Below, piece after piece: positions 26,752-35,595 of a DNA stretch of 64,000 nt (positions within the stretch are counted from its first letter, which is position 1; every line of letters starts with the position of its first letter). The stretch is from Lacibacter sediminis. Lineage in GTDB: Bacteria > Bacteroidota > Bacteroidia > Chitinophagales > Chitinophagaceae. Position numbers and translations under genes: made by a program. Under the pieces are notes generated by a model. It was not told where the DNA came from. It was given only the letters and a program-made list of their open reading frames with translations, and made no database searches. The stretch lies in the NCBI RefSeq assembly GCF_014168535.1, contig NZ_CP060007.1, forward strand, positions 2,232,001-2,296,000, read 5' to 3'.

Positions 26752-27354
26752 ATGAACGAAGAATTTTATTATACCATTGCCCAACCTGTTGTAGCCGAGT
26801 TTAAAGACCGGGGTAGTCGTTTTCTGGCCTATGCTTACCCGCTAACTTCGGTTGATGATTTTAAAGCAAAGATGAAGTTGCTGAAGGAAGAACATCCAAA
26901 AGCGGTGCATCATTGTTTTGCGTATCGGTTAGGTGTTGATGGCAATACATTTCGTGTGAGTGATGATGGAGAACCATCAGGCAGTGCAGGCAGGCCCATT
27001 CTTGGACAGATCGACAGCAAGCAGCTTTGCAATGTGCTGGTGGTTGTGGTGCGATACTTCGGTGGCACTTTGTTAGGTGTGCCAGGTTTGATCAATGCGT
27101 ACAGAACAGTTACATCGCTGGCTTTGCAAACAACGCCCATCATTCAAAAGCAAATTGAAGTGAACTATCAATTGCACTTTGATTATACACGCATGAACGA
27201 TGTAATGATCATAGTAAAACAATACAATTGCACTGTTATAAAACAAGAGCAGAATTTATTCTGTGATGTTGAGATCAGTATTCCTAAAAACAGGTTGGAA
27301 GAAGTGTTGTTTAAGTTAGGGGAGATGCATACGGTGGAGACAAGAAAGTTGTAA
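26752..27354 (+). CDS. yigZ: YigZ/IMPACT family protein
   Basis: The 200-aa cytosolic protein has the N-terminal UPF0029 domain: KDRGSRFLAYAYP, HHCFAYRLG, DDGEPSGSAGRPIL and VVVRYFGGTLLGVPGL. A smaller C-terminal domain follows. The bacterial role is unsettled (nucleic-acid or ribosome-related). I start at ATG 26752 (MNEEFYYTI); the upstream TTG start at 26737 would read through repeat DNA. The last residues (RKL) and the stop fall in the first units of the following heptamer array. Confidence 0.9.
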   Translation: MNEEFYYTIAQPVVAEFKDRGSRFLAYAYPLTSVDDFKAKMKLLKEEHPKAVHHCFAYRLGVDGNTFRVSDDGEPSGSAGRPILGQIDSKQLCNVLVVVVRYFGGTLLGVPGLINAYRTVTSLALQTTPIIQKQIEVNYQLHFDYTRMNDVMIIVKQYNCTVIKQEQNLFCDVEISIPKNRLEEVLFKLGEMHTVETRKL

Positions 27355-27447
27355 GTTCAAGGTTCTAAGTTGTAAGTCGGTCCCTGCTTGCGGTTTGTTC
27401 CTTGGATTTTGTTTTTTGGATTTTCTTCCTTGAACCTTGTGTCTTTG
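27344..27447. repeat. Two heptamer arrays filling the yigZ-ydcF gap
   Basis: The first array (27344-27378) has units such as GTAAGTT and CTAAGTT and overlaps the yigZ stop. The second (27399-27447) has seven 7-mers alternating TTGG-type and ATTTT-type units. It ends exactly at the stop of the convergent gene (27448). Confidence 0.75.
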
Positions 27448-28209
27448 TCAAGCTTTGCCCGTCATCTTATACACCAGTAACCCAACTACTTCTTTCAAAT
27501 AATTATCCCATCCCTGAAATGCATGATGCGACGGTGTAACAGATTCCCAGAATAGCTGCGGATTATTGATCGACGTAAAGTTGCAGGGGTAAGCAACGGT
27601 GTTCAATCCCACTTTTGTAAACACCTGCTGCGAACGTTTCATGTGCATCGCCGAGGTTATGAGCAGGTAAGGACCTTTCAACTGCAATGAATCAAGTAGT
27701 TTTTTTGAATAAACAGCATTCTCATAAGTATTGCGGCTTTGGTTCTCGCTTAATATATCCTCTTTCGCAACGCCCATCAACAACAATTCTTCTTTTACAA
27801 AATCCGCTTCTTTATATTCCTGTCGTAACACACTTCCGCTGCCACCTGTAATCAATATTTTTTTGATGTGCCCTAGTTTGTATAAACGAACGGCCTGTAT
27901 ATAACGATCGCTTGCGCCGCCGTAAAAACCCTGTTTGCTTTTAAATTCAAACGAAACAAAACCTGCCAGTAGAATACCTGCTTCATATTTTTCACCTGCA
28001 GTCAATATTTTTTGCTTTTCCTGCCAGCTAAGCGAAAGTTTATGAATGATGTATGGGTTTGAAAAAAGCAGGAACCAACTGATGCAGAAAATAAGCCGTC
28101 GGCGTTTTCGTTGCTGGTCTTTTGTAAAAAAAGTGATCAGGACAAAAATGAGCAGCCAGTTAAAGGGCGAAATAAAAATGGACAGAAGTTTCGATAACAG
28201 AAAAAACAT
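27448..28209 (-). CDS. YdcF/ElyC-type DUF218 membrane protein
   Basis: The 253-aa form begins MFFLLSKLLSIF; an ATG 11 codons upstream (28242) is possible. Two N-terminal transmembrane segments (about 5-25 and 33-53) precede a DUF218 domain. That domain shows EAGILLAGFV, KKILITGGSG, EADFVKEELLLMGV, NTYENAVYSKKLL and LLITSAMHMKRS. ElyC/SanA relatives affect envelope integrity and peptidoglycan or lipid carrier metabolism. The C-terminal residue codons abut a heptamer array. Confidence 0.85.
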   Translation of the reverse strand: MFFLLSKLLSIFISPFNWLLIFVLITFFTKDQQRKRRRLIFCISWFLLFSNPYIIHKLSLSWQEKQKILTAGEKYEAGILLAGFVSFEFKSKQGFYGGASDRYIQAVRLYKLGHIKKILITGGSGSVLRQEYKEADFVKEELLLMGVAKEDILSENQSRNTYENAVYSKKLLDSLQLKGPYLLITSAMHMKRSQQVFTKVGLNTVAYPCNFTSINNPQLFWESVTPSHHAFQGWDNYLKEVVGLLVYKMTGKA

Positions 28210-28301
28210 GCCGTGAAGATAAAAATTTCCTGTTGCCGGCAAAGAAAGCTGGGTAAAACAAACTTTAGCAGGGATTTTGCAGTAATAAAGAAAAATATTT
28301 T

Positions 28302-28799
28302 ATGAGACAGACTGCGGTTCTGCTTGTATTCCTGATCACTGGTGTTGCAGCATCAGCTCAATTAAAAGTAAAGCCTGATTGCGGGGTTTTAACGGTTGAT
28401 GTATTCAAAGGCTGGATCAATGAAACCAAACCTAATGCCGATCCTGAGCAAATAAAAACAAAGCTTCCTTGTTTTACTTTTTCCGAAAAAGAAGCGCCTT
28501 CCTCTACCTGTGGTGGTGGGGTTTACCTGGATGATAAAGGTGTTCGTTTTTATACGCAACGTGATTACATTGTGATCAACGAAAAATTCAAAGGGAAATT
28601 TACAGCGCCTGTAATGGGTGTTAAAAAAGGCGGATTGTTTACAAGGTTCGGTAATCCCAAACTAAAAGATGCTAACTGGGAAGCCTATCAAATGGCTTAT
28701 GGAATCATGATCGTTTATTACAATGCAAAAGGCGTTGTAAACAAAGTGATCATCAGTACCAAAACAACTGATGATATAGATCTCTGCACTACTAATTAA
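28302..28799 (+). CDS. Exported protein, first copy of a tandem paralogue pair
   Basis: The 165-aa product has a signal peptide (end near ASAQL). The mature part has four cysteines (PDCGV, LPCF, TCGGG, DLCTTN) and a beta-rich pattern ending IVYYNAKGVVNKVIISTK. I recognise no family. The next gene encodes a close paralogue of the same length, so this is a recent tandem duplication. The sequences just upstream of both copies share an (A/T)TTTGCAG element that may be part of the promoter. Confidence 0.75.
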   Translation: MRQTAVLLVFLITGVAASAQLKVKPDCGVLTVDVFKGWINETKPNADPEQIKTKLPCFTFSEKEAPSSTCGGGVYLDDKGVRFYTQRDYIVINEKFKGKFTAPVMGVKKGGLFTRFGNPKLKDANWEAYQMAYGIMIVYYNAKGVVNKVIISTKTTDDIDLCTTN

Positions 28800-28874
28800 C
28801 CCTTATTGCGTAAAGCTTCATTTGTTCAATTGAGACTTATACAGGAGATTTGCAGCATTCTTAAATTAGTTACT

Positions 28875-29372
28875 ATGAAATATGCTTTTCTTCTGTGTGC
28901 AGTTTTACTGACTGGTTCTGCGGCAACAGCCCAATTAAAAACAAAGCCAGATTGTGGCGTTATCACTGTTGATGTGTACAAAGGCTGGATCAATGAAGCA
29001 AAGCCCAATGCCGATCCTGAACAGATCAAAGCCAAGCTACCATGCTTTACTTCAGCCGATAAAGAAGGAAACGAATCAGGTTGTGGTGGCGGTGTTTATT
29101 ACGACGATAAAGGCATCTGCTTTTACGTACAACGTGATTATGTAGTGATCACAGATGCATTCAAAGGAAAATTCAGTGTTCCGGTTTTGGGTGCCAAACG
29201 AGATGATCTGTTTGTACGCTTTGGTAATCCTAAAATGAAAGATGCCAATTGGGAAGCGTATCAAATGGCCTTTGGCATCATGATCGTTTACTATAACATG
29301 AAAGAGGTGATCAACAAAGTTATCCTTAGCACTAAATCAATGGATGAAATTGATCTGTGCAATATCAACTAA
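28875..29372 (+). CDS. Exported protein, second copy of the tandem pair
   Basis: The 165-aa protein has a signal peptide (end near ATAQL) and is closely similar to the gene at 28302 along its whole length. Both share KPDCGV, DV(F/Y)KGWINE, PNADPEQIK, GNPK(L/M)KDANWEAYQMA and GIMIVYYN. I chose ATG 28875 because it restores the same signal peptide as copy one; the ORF opens at a TTG 23 codons earlier. One cysteine pair differs in spacing (SGCGGG against TCGGG). The function is unknown. It is convergent with the L,D-transpeptidase, 4 bp apart. Confidence 0.78.
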   Translation: MKYAFLLCAVLLTGSAATAQLKTKPDCGVITVDVYKGWINEAKPNADPEQIKAKLPCFTSADKEGNESGCGGGVYYDDKGICFYVQRDYVVITDAFKGKFSVPVLGAKRDDLFVRFGNPKMKDANWEAYQMAFGIMIVYYNMKEVINKVILSTKSMDEIDLCNIN

Positions 29373-29376
29373 GCAT

Positions 29377-30021
29377 TTATTTCTGAATAGTAACGATCGT
29401 ACCTGTTTGTGCATAACGGGCAAGATCGTCAATATGTGTATTCTTGAGTGAAATGCATCCGTTGGTCCAGTTGTAGTAACGGTCAATAAAATAATCGTTA
29501 CCTCTTTCAACACCATGAATGCCTATCCCGTTACCAACATTTGCATTTGCAGGGATAAGTCCATTCTTTTTGCGGAGTTTGTATTTGATCATGCTTTCTG
29601 TTGTTGGATAATCCAGCATCAACATCTTTCTCCATAGTTGATGTTCTTTAGCATAGGTAATTTTGAACGAGCCTTCGGGAGTTTTGCGATCGCCCTGCAT
29701 AAATTTATCTTCCAACGGTTTCAGACCAAATACAACCGGGTATGCAGCCAGTAATCCTTTGCTGTCGTACACACGCAATTCAAAATCAGATTTGTCAATG
29801 ATAATGCGAACTGTTCCTGTAGCTGTACCTGCAGGTCGGTAATATTTTTGCATGGGACGAATGCCGGTCTTGTCAACATTTGTAGTTGATGAAGCGGTGG
29901 ATTTGTAAACAACCGGTGTTGCGTTTGTTGTTTCCGGAACAGATGCGGCCGGACTTGAATTGGTTGAACAGGCCATTATAAGCACTGTAAACAGTAATAG
30001 TACTGATGTAAAAAGTTTCAT
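29377..30021 (-). CDS. L,D-transpeptidase (YkuD domain) lipoprotein
   Basis: The 214-aa protein has a lipobox LIMAC at residues 14-18. A Ser/Thr-rich linker follows, then a YkuD domain. The catalytic motif is intact: IHGVERG with the conserved His, then TNGCISL with the nucleophilic Cys. Such enzymes form 3-3 peptidoglycan crosslinks or attach proteins to the wall. DFELRVYDSKGLLAAYPVVFG is the typical entry to the domain. It is monocistronic, with a ~160-bp upstream gap shared with the bestrophin gene's 3' side. Confidence 0.9.
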   Translation of the reverse strand: MKLFTSVLLLFTVLIMACSTNSSPAASVPETTNATPVVYKSTASSTTNVDKTGIRPMQKYYRPAGTATGTVRIIIDKSDFELRVYDSKGLLAAYPVVFGLKPLEDKFMQGDRKTPEGSFKITYAKEHQLWRKMLMLDYPTTESMIKYKLRKKNGLIPANANVGNGIGIHGVERGNDYFIDRYYNWTNGCISLKNTHIDDLARYAQTGTIVTIQK

Positions 30022-30181
30022 AGCATATTTTGTTTAAATAAAGCAGTTGAAACGGTTTTACAGTGCAGAAGGAGGGTATCGAATCAATGAGATAACGATG
30101 CAAAATAATTTCTTATTGCATACAAAAATGCAAATAGGGAAAGCCTTTTTAAAAATGGGAAAAACAACCTGGTAGCTTTAC

Positions 30182-31165
30182 TTACATCAGTATGTTATTT
30201 ACGGGAGTTACAGGCGGCGGCAGCTCTTTTTCGTTAAGCATTTCACGCAGATCAATTTCAATAGTGCGGCTCAATGCAGTAATAGGCACATCATTCGCAC
30301 TGCCTTCAAACGGATTTTCTGTGGCTTCGCCTACACGTTCAAGACTCATAAACACCCAGGCCACAATTAAACTAAACGGAATATTCAACCAAACATAAAC
30401 ATCGCCCAGTTTTTGAAATTCATTCAACAAGCCAAACGGTACAATAAATGTAAACAGGCGAATGAAAAATAAATTGATCGATGCAAATTGTCGTGGGTAA
30501 GGGAAATTCTTAATACGCTCACATTTGCCCTGCTGTTCATATAAATTCACCAGCATATTTTCCAGTTCAATATGATAAAGCGTATCAAGCTGTCCTTTTT
30601 CGTGTAACTCTTTTAAATGGGTTGACTGGAGTTTAATAAGATGTGTAGCACAGTTTTTCTTTTGCAGACAATGCAGCAAATCTTCATCACTTAAAAAGGG
30701 TTTCAATTCATCTTCTTTTTTGCTTTGCCATTCAGGAATAATATAAAAACGTTTATACTCGATGTTGTATCGCTTCTGTGTATTCTCCCATGCTCTTGTT
30801 TCACGCAATTGAAACCTTAGTGCAGTTAACCACGCAATGTGCCGGTAAATAATTGGCTTGTGTGCGGCTTCATCTTTTATGTAATCTTTCACCATCATGC
30901 CCCATGCACGGCTCAGGTTTACAATAGAGCCATAGATCTGTCTTGCTTCCCACAAGCGGCTATAGGTTTGTGTATTTCGGAAACCCGCTATGAAAGCGGC
31001 AGCGGTACCAATCATCGCAATCGGTACCCATGGAATGGCCAGCCAATGCCAATCGAATAATTGATACAATACCGTAGGGATAGCAGAAATTATAAACAGT
31101 CTGAATATTTCATCTCTTGTCCAGACAAGAAATTCTTTCAGTGAATACTGGCGACCTGCATGCAT
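30182..31165 (-). CDS. Bestrophin-like (UPF0187/YneE) anion channel family protein
   Basis: The 327-aa inner-membrane protein matches bacterial bestrophins. It has N-terminal TM segments around 22-42 and 45-65, the conserved GFRNTQTYSRLWEARQIYG and HIAWLTALRFQLRE, and a C-terminal TM pair. A conserved tail follows: ERVGEATENPFEGSANDVP, with the acidic cluster that in vertebrate bestrophins binds calcium. It probably works as a pentameric channel. The length fits the family. It lies in a leftward run but with ~55 bp to the upstream GNAT gene. Confidence 0.88.
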   Translation of the reverse strand: MHAGRQYSLKEFLVWTRDEIFRLFIISAIPTVLYQLFDWHWLAIPWVPIAMIGTAAAFIAGFRNTQTYSRLWEARQIYGSIVNLSRAWGMMVKDYIKDEAAHKPIIYRHIAWLTALRFQLRETRAWENTQKRYNIEYKRFYIIPEWQSKKEDELKPFLSDEDLLHCLQKKNCATHLIKLQSTHLKELHEKGQLDTLYHIELENMLVNLYEQQGKCERIKNFPYPRQFASINLFFIRLFTFIVPFGLLNEFQKLGDVYVWLNIPFSLIVAWVFMSLERVGEATENPFEGSANDVPITALSRTIEIDLREMLNEKELPPPVTPVNNILM

Positions 31166-31221
31166 ATGTAGTTGATGATTTGAAACTGAAAATAAGAAGA
31201 AAATGGATTCAGTTTTACAAA

Positions 31222-31767
31222 CTAATCAATAAGCTGGAGGAGCATATCTTCATTTAAGCCATTGTATTGAAAATGGCCGAGGGAACGGAATCCGTTCTTT
31301 TGATAAAAACGAACAGCTTTATAGTTATCCGTTTGCACACCACCCCAAAGAATGATCTGTTTCACATTTCTGTTCTTCATTTCTGTAAGTACGTTGTTAA
31401 ATAGTAGTTGACCAACACCCGTACTTTGCCATTCGTCTGTAACCGACGGAGCAATGGTATAACAATGATCATAGGAAATATCTACGCCATATTGTTGCAA
31501 GCGTGGGTAATCATGATGCAGATAGCCTTTTTTCAGAACTGTATAGGCAATGATGTTTTCAGATGATGGATCAACAGCTACCCATGCTTCATGCTCGTGA
31601 TGATGATAAAAATTCACTACTTCTTCTTTATGAAAAGAGTGTGGCTGAAAACGCTTTACCGTTGCCGGGCTTAGTTGATGGAGATAAGCAAGCAGGCGAT
31701 CAAGATCATTACCGTCCAGTTGCCTGAGTATAACCGGTTTGTTTTGTTTGGTTAAAGCTGTCATCAT
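31222..31767 (-). CDS. GNAT family N-acetyltransferase
   Basis: The 181-aa cytosolic protein has a GNAT fold: VILRQLDGNDLDRLLAYLHQL (beta1-alpha1), EAWVAVDP and IAYTVLKKGY (central strands). The acetyl-CoA loop is SVTDEWQSTGVGQLLFNNVL, in which Q-S-T-G-V-G replaces the classical Q/R-x-x-G-x-G/A. FYQKNGFRSLGHFQY is the closing motif. The acceptor is unknown. A second ATG immediately follows the first. It lies ~120 bp downstream of the sugar porter on the same strand. Confidence 0.85.
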   Translation of the reverse strand: MMTALTKQNKPVILRQLDGNDLDRLLAYLHQLSPATVKRFQPHSFHKEEVVNFYHHHEHEAWVAVDPSSENIIAYTVLKKGYLHHDYPRLQQYGVDISYDHCYTIAPSVTDEWQSTGVGQLLFNNVLTEMKNRNVKQIILWGGVQTDNYKAVRFYQKNGFRSLGHFQYNGLNEDMLLQLID

Positions 31768-31889
31768 TTTACATTTTCAGTACTGCACAGGTCTGCTCAA
31801 AAAAGATTACAGATTCTTATTCAATTGTACTGATGTTTTCATGGTTTGTGTTTAACAATTTACGTAATTCTATTGTGATTGGTTTCACA

Positions 31890-33206
31890 TTAATGAATTA
31901 TTCTTGTTTCCATATCCTCCAATGCTACTCCTTTTGTTTCAGGCATCATAAAACGCACATAGAGCAATTGCAGTACCATCATTACACAGAAGAAAAGGAA
32001 AATGGGGGCACCGCCATATTTGCCGGCAAACCAAGGGAAGGCATTGGCAATAATTGCGGCGAATACCCAATGGGTGAGGCTGCCAAACGATTGGCCGCTT
32101 GCCCTTACTTCATTCGGGAATATCTCTGAAATAAATACCCAAATCACTGCTCCTTGTCCAACTGCATGTGCAGCAATAAACATAAATACAAAAAACTGCA
32201 TCCCGGTATATTGATCGGTATAAAATGCATACGCCATCAGACCCAATGAAATAATGTAGCCAATGGAGCCGATGTACATGAGCAGCTTGCGGCCAAAACG
32301 ATCAATAAGCGAAAGACCGATCATGGTGAAAATTAAATTCACTAATCCAATTCCGGTTGACGACAGCAATGCTGATGATGTGCCAAGTCCCGTCATTTCA
32401 AATACACGTGGTGCATAATAGATGATGGCATTAATACCTGATGCCTGGTTGAAGAATGCCAATAGAAATGCAAGTAGGATAGGCCAGCGGAATTGTTTTG
32501 AAAAGAAACTTGTCGTTGTTTTCCGTTCGCTGTGTTTTGATTCAATGATGGCCTTTAATGTTTGTTCTGCAGTGGATGGATCAATTTGATTCAATACATC
32601 TTTTGCTTTTGTATGATCAGCTTTGTGTAATACCAGCCAACGTGGACTTTCAGAAATGAACAGTGTGAGTAAAATAAAGAGGAGTGAAGGGATGGCAACA
32701 ATGCCCAGCATCCAGCGCCAATCATTTTCTCCGGTAGCGCCGAGAAAATAATTAGATACGTATGCGAACAGTATTCCAAATACAATGTTGAATTGAAAAA
32801 GGGCAACTAAAAATCCCCGTTTCTTTGGCGGTGCAATTTCAGAAATGTATAATGGTGATACAACCGATGATGCACCAATGCTGAAACCGCCCAGCACACG
32901 AAAGATCATGAACACATATACATCCTGCGCCATGGCCGAACCCAGCGATGATACAAGGAATAATAAGCCGATCCAGAACAAGGAGCGTTTGCGACCGAGT
33001 TTATCAGCAATGAGACCGCCAAACAATGCACCAATGACAGTGCCGTACAAAGCAGTTGCAATTGCCAGCCCATGCATGGCATCGCTCAATTGCCAGAGTT
33101 GCTGAATCTTTTGTTCAGCGCCTGAAATAACAGCAACGTCTAATCCAAATAAGAAACCACTCAACGCAACGGTGAGCGACCAGAGAAGTAGTTTGTTTGT
33201 TTGCAT
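31890..33206 (-). CDS. Sugar porter family MFS transporter
   Basis: The 438-aa protein has twelve predicted helices and carries the sugar porter signatures: GFLFGLDVAVISGAE in TM1, ADKLGRKRSL in loop 2-3, PLYISEIAPPKKRG, ISESPRWL after TM6, DRFGRKLL in loop 8-9 and a C-terminal PETKG. It resembles XylE/glucose:H+ symporters. Key sugar-contact residues in FFNQASGINAIIYYAP (TM7) are present. No catabolic genes are adjacent, so the sugar is not known. Confidence 0.92.
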   Translation of the reverse strand: MQTNKLLLWSLTVALSGFLFGLDVAVISGAEQKIQQLWQLSDAMHGLAIATALYGTVIGALFGGLIADKLGRKRSLFWIGLLFLVSSLGSAMAQDVYVFMIFRVLGGFSIGASSVVSPLYISEIAPPKKRGFLVALFQFNIVFGILFAYVSNYFLGATGENDWRWMLGIVAIPSLLFILLTLFISESPRWLVLHKADHTKAKDVLNQIDPSTAEQTLKAIIESKHSERKTTTSFFSKQFRWPILLAFLLAFFNQASGINAIIYYAPRVFEMTGLGTSSALLSSTGIGLVNLIFTMIGLSLIDRFGRKLLMYIGSIGYIISLGLMAYAFYTDQYTGMQFFVFMFIAAHAVGQGAVIWVFISEIFPNEVRASGQSFGSLTHWVFAAIIANAFPWFAGKYGGAPIFLFFCVMMVLQLLYVRFMMPETKGVALEDMETRIIH

Positions 33207-33334
33207 GCAATCGTGGTTTAGGCATGAGATTCTTAGCAGAGGCTGCGGTGAAAATAATATTTCTGTTGAAAGATGAGTACATGCTTATTTCTGCAAACGA
33301 TTGATGTTTGGAGATTTGTACACAGTATCAATTT

Positions 33335-33556
33335 CTATACTGCTTCTGTATCCGGTTTGCCCCAGTTGCGCCATTCTATAAAATAATCAATGGCTTTGTA
33401 GGTGAAATAAGCACTTCCGAGAATACGCATAAATAAAAGCATACGGTCACTTTGGATGAGCCTGCTCCAATTCATACATACATATGTAATTAAGTAAACA
33501 GCAAATGCCAAAAAAATGATCATACGAATAAAATAGAATGTTTTTGATTTGAACAT
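33335..33556 (-). CDS. Small two-helix membrane protein
   Basis: The 73-aa product has hydrophobic segments at about residues 8-28 and 38-56 (weaker) with a polar tail. I recognise no family. It is kept as a gene because the start, length and hydropathy look natural and it fills a gap between same-strand genes. It could belong to the lipoprotein gene upstream as a transcript partner. Confidence 0.5.
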   Translation of the reverse strand: MFKSKTFYFIRMIIFLAFAVYLITYVCMNWSRLIQSDRMLLFMRILGSAYFTYKAIDYFIEWRNWGKPDTEAV

Positions 33557-33637
33557 GGTAAAGGTGTTGTTGCTTAATCTTGTTGTTCAATTCTAAAGTT
33601 GGAATAACACTGTTATAATCGTGGGTTTGGATTTATT

Positions 33638-34180
33638 CTAAGGTATAAAGACTTCTTTTATTTTTACAACGAATCCACTCTTGTCAATTGTCAATATGAA
33701 AGGGCTGTCACGATAAATTGTTTTAAGACTTTTTAAGGAATTGCCGGAGATTGGATGAGCCCTGTCTGGATTATACAACAAATCAAAAGCACAATCCCTT
33801 GTAAGAGATAGTTGTCGGATTTTCTTGCTTTTGTTCACAATATAATAATCATTCGGAACCACTAGTTCAATCCTGCCGTCTTTTGTTCTGAATGTGTCAA
33901 CTTCACCGGCTTTTGTTGCTTCTTCAATTGCTGCTTCTCCAGTCAAATATTGAATATAGTCAGCGTCTAATATCGTTGTATCTCCTTTTTGAATAATACT
34001 TAGAATATTAGCGTATTTATCTATAGTATTTGGTTGGGTGTCAGATGGATCCTCTTCAGCTATATTCAAATCATCCAGTATTGAGTCAGCTTTTACCAAA
34101 GTTGTCTCACTTGCAGGATTTGAACCGCAGGAAAGAAATGCTGAAATCGAAATCGTCAGCAGTATTGTACGAAATGTCAT
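33638..34180 (-). CDS. Lipoprotein of unknown function
   Basis: The 180-aa product has a lipoprotein signal (lipobox AFLSC at residues 14-18) followed by an acidic linker. The mature domain has RIELVVPNDYYIVNKSKKIRQL and two cysteine-free beta stretches, ending FVVKIKEVFIP. I recognise no family or catalytic motif. The AT-rich, Ser/Asp-rich composition resembles the other lipoproteins in this part of the window. Confidence 0.7.
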   Translation of the reverse strand: MTFRTILLTISISAFLSCGSNPASETTLVKADSILDDLNIAEEDPSDTQPNTIDKYANILSIIQKGDTTILDADYIQYLTGEAAIEEATKAGEVDTFRTKDGRIELVVPNDYYIVNKSKKIRQLSLTRDCAFDLLYNPDRAHPISGNSLKSLKTIYRDSPFILTIDKSGFVVKIKEVFIP

Positions 34181-34286
34181 ATTATAGAATTACAAACATT
34201 CACTAAATTATTCGCCACTTTCCGTATTTCCAAACTTTCAAACTGGTTGTGATTCAAAAATTATTTCAGGGTTATAACGAAGCCGT

Positions 34287-34751
34287 TTATTCCGCCTGTT
34301 TCCGAAAAGCAGCCACCATATAAGCCAACGGAATACCAATGCAAACAATAAGTATGAGGATGGCCATCAAGGTTCCATTTAGAGTAGCGGGTTGTTTATT
34401 TGTAAGTGACAGGGGCACCACTACAAAACGCATCACTGCCCAGGTAAATATGCCATAACCAATTCCGGTTAACAGGCGATTGGTAAGAAGAGAGGGTCGT
34501 TTGCTGCAAAGCCAAAAAAAGAATACAGTAAAGCTCATGGCAATAAAGTAATGAAATAGAAATCCCCAGGCTATCATATTTGCTCCGCCTTTCATTGCAG
34601 CACTGCCAAACACACCACTTGCAACAAACTTTGGAACAATAAAAGGATCCTTACCTGTTTTGAGAAAAAACTGGAGCATGGCAGCGCAAATATCCAGTGT
34701 GCCGACGATAATACCTGCCAGCAATACTTTTGCCGTAAACAGTTTACGCAT
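34287..34751 (-). CDS. Four-helix membrane protein, possibly YagU/DUF1440-like
   Basis: The 154-aa protein has four predicted transmembrane helices (about 8-30, 58-80, 93-115 and 124-146). AGIIVGTLDICAAMLQFFL at the start and FGSAAMKGGANMIAWGFLFHYFIA in the second helix resemble inner-membrane proteins of the YagU/DUF1440 type. That assignment rests on memory of the motif pattern only. No partner genes are evident. Confidence 0.65.
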   Translation of the reverse strand: MRKLFTAKVLLAGIIVGTLDICAAMLQFFLKTGKDPFIVPKFVASGVFGSAAMKGGANMIAWGFLFHYFIAMSFTVFFFWLCSKRPSLLTNRLLTGIGYGIFTWAVMRFVVVPLSLTNKQPATLNGTLMAILILIVCIGIPLAYMVAAFRKQAE

Positions 34752-34822
34752 AGCAATTGGTTGTTTAAGGAAGATTAAGTTAAATCATTTTCCTTGGCCT
34801 GCTTTCTGATTTGGATGAAAGG

Positions 34823-34853
34823 AAAATGGCTTGACTGAAGCAAGCCATTTTTT
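34823..34853 (-). terminator. Rho-independent terminator of the DsrE-like gene
   Basis: A perfect 11-bp stem (34823-34833 with 34841-34851) with loop ACTGAAG lies 29 bp after the stop at 34882. The strand-specific T run supports leftward termination, though a T run also exists on the plus strand. Confidence 0.8.
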
Positions 34854-34881
34854 ATTTGTAACCGGATCATGCAGGTCATCA

Positions 34882-35295
34882 TCAATTCGCCACTTTAATA
34901 TATCCGTAGCCTTCTGCCTGTTTTTTTACCAGTTCATAAATGCCATCCGGTACAGTTTGCACACCGGGTAATAAATCTTCTTTCTTGATCGCATGCACTT
35001 TCATGGCCACTTCGCACACTTTGAAATTTGCTTTGTTAGTAGCCACGATCTTTTGAATATCATCTGCCACCGATGATTTTTCTTTAGCGATCATATTGAG
35101 CGATTTTCCATAAAAAACCACTACAACTTTTGCTTTCGGATCGGCTTCCGTTATTAAGTTGATCCAACGGATGACCCTTGCATGCACTTCAGGATCTGAA
35201 CTGGTAAGATCGAAGACCACGTTGTATGGTTTTTCTTGAGCAAACAGTTGCGCTGTGGCTATGCACAGCAGCAGGAACATGTATATCTTTTTCAT
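34882..35295 (-). CDS. Exported DsrE-family-like protein
   Basis: I start at MKKIYMFLLLCIATAQLFAQ, which gives a clean signal peptide and 137 aa; the ORF runs 11 codons further. The mature part (YNVVFDLTSSDPEVHARVIRWINLI, AKVVVVFYGKSLNMI, FKVCEVAMKVHAI) has the alternating beta/alpha pattern and conserved Cys of DsrE/DsrF-like sulfur-relay proteins. Export to the periplasm is seen in many Bacteroidota DsrE-like proteins; their role is unclear. It ends at a strong terminator. Confidence 0.75.
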   Translation of the reverse strand: MKKIYMFLLLCIATAQLFAQEKPYNVVFDLTSSDPEVHARVIRWINLITEADPKAKVVVVFYGKSLNMIAKEKSSVADDIQKIVATNKANFKVCEVAMKVHAIKKEDLLPGVQTVPDGIYELVKKQAEGYGYIKVAN

Positions 35296-35595
35296 AACCT
35301 GGTTGTTTAATAGGTATAAGTTAAACAATCTAAAAGGCTATGTCAAGTGAATTGTGTATTTGTTGTAACGTATCCATAAAAATGCAGGGTACTGCGTAAG
35401 GCAGTTGTCGGTAATTGATCTTGCGCAAGCTACGCCTTTGTTTGGCAAAAAATGCCGCATATTAATTCTGTATGTTCGGATAGTAGTAGTTTCTGCAAAT
35501 AATAACGAAGGTATCAGAAGGATTCGATTTCGGATACGGCATTGTTGGAATGTAATTTTGAACTAACAACTACTGATCATCGAAACCTTCAAAAT

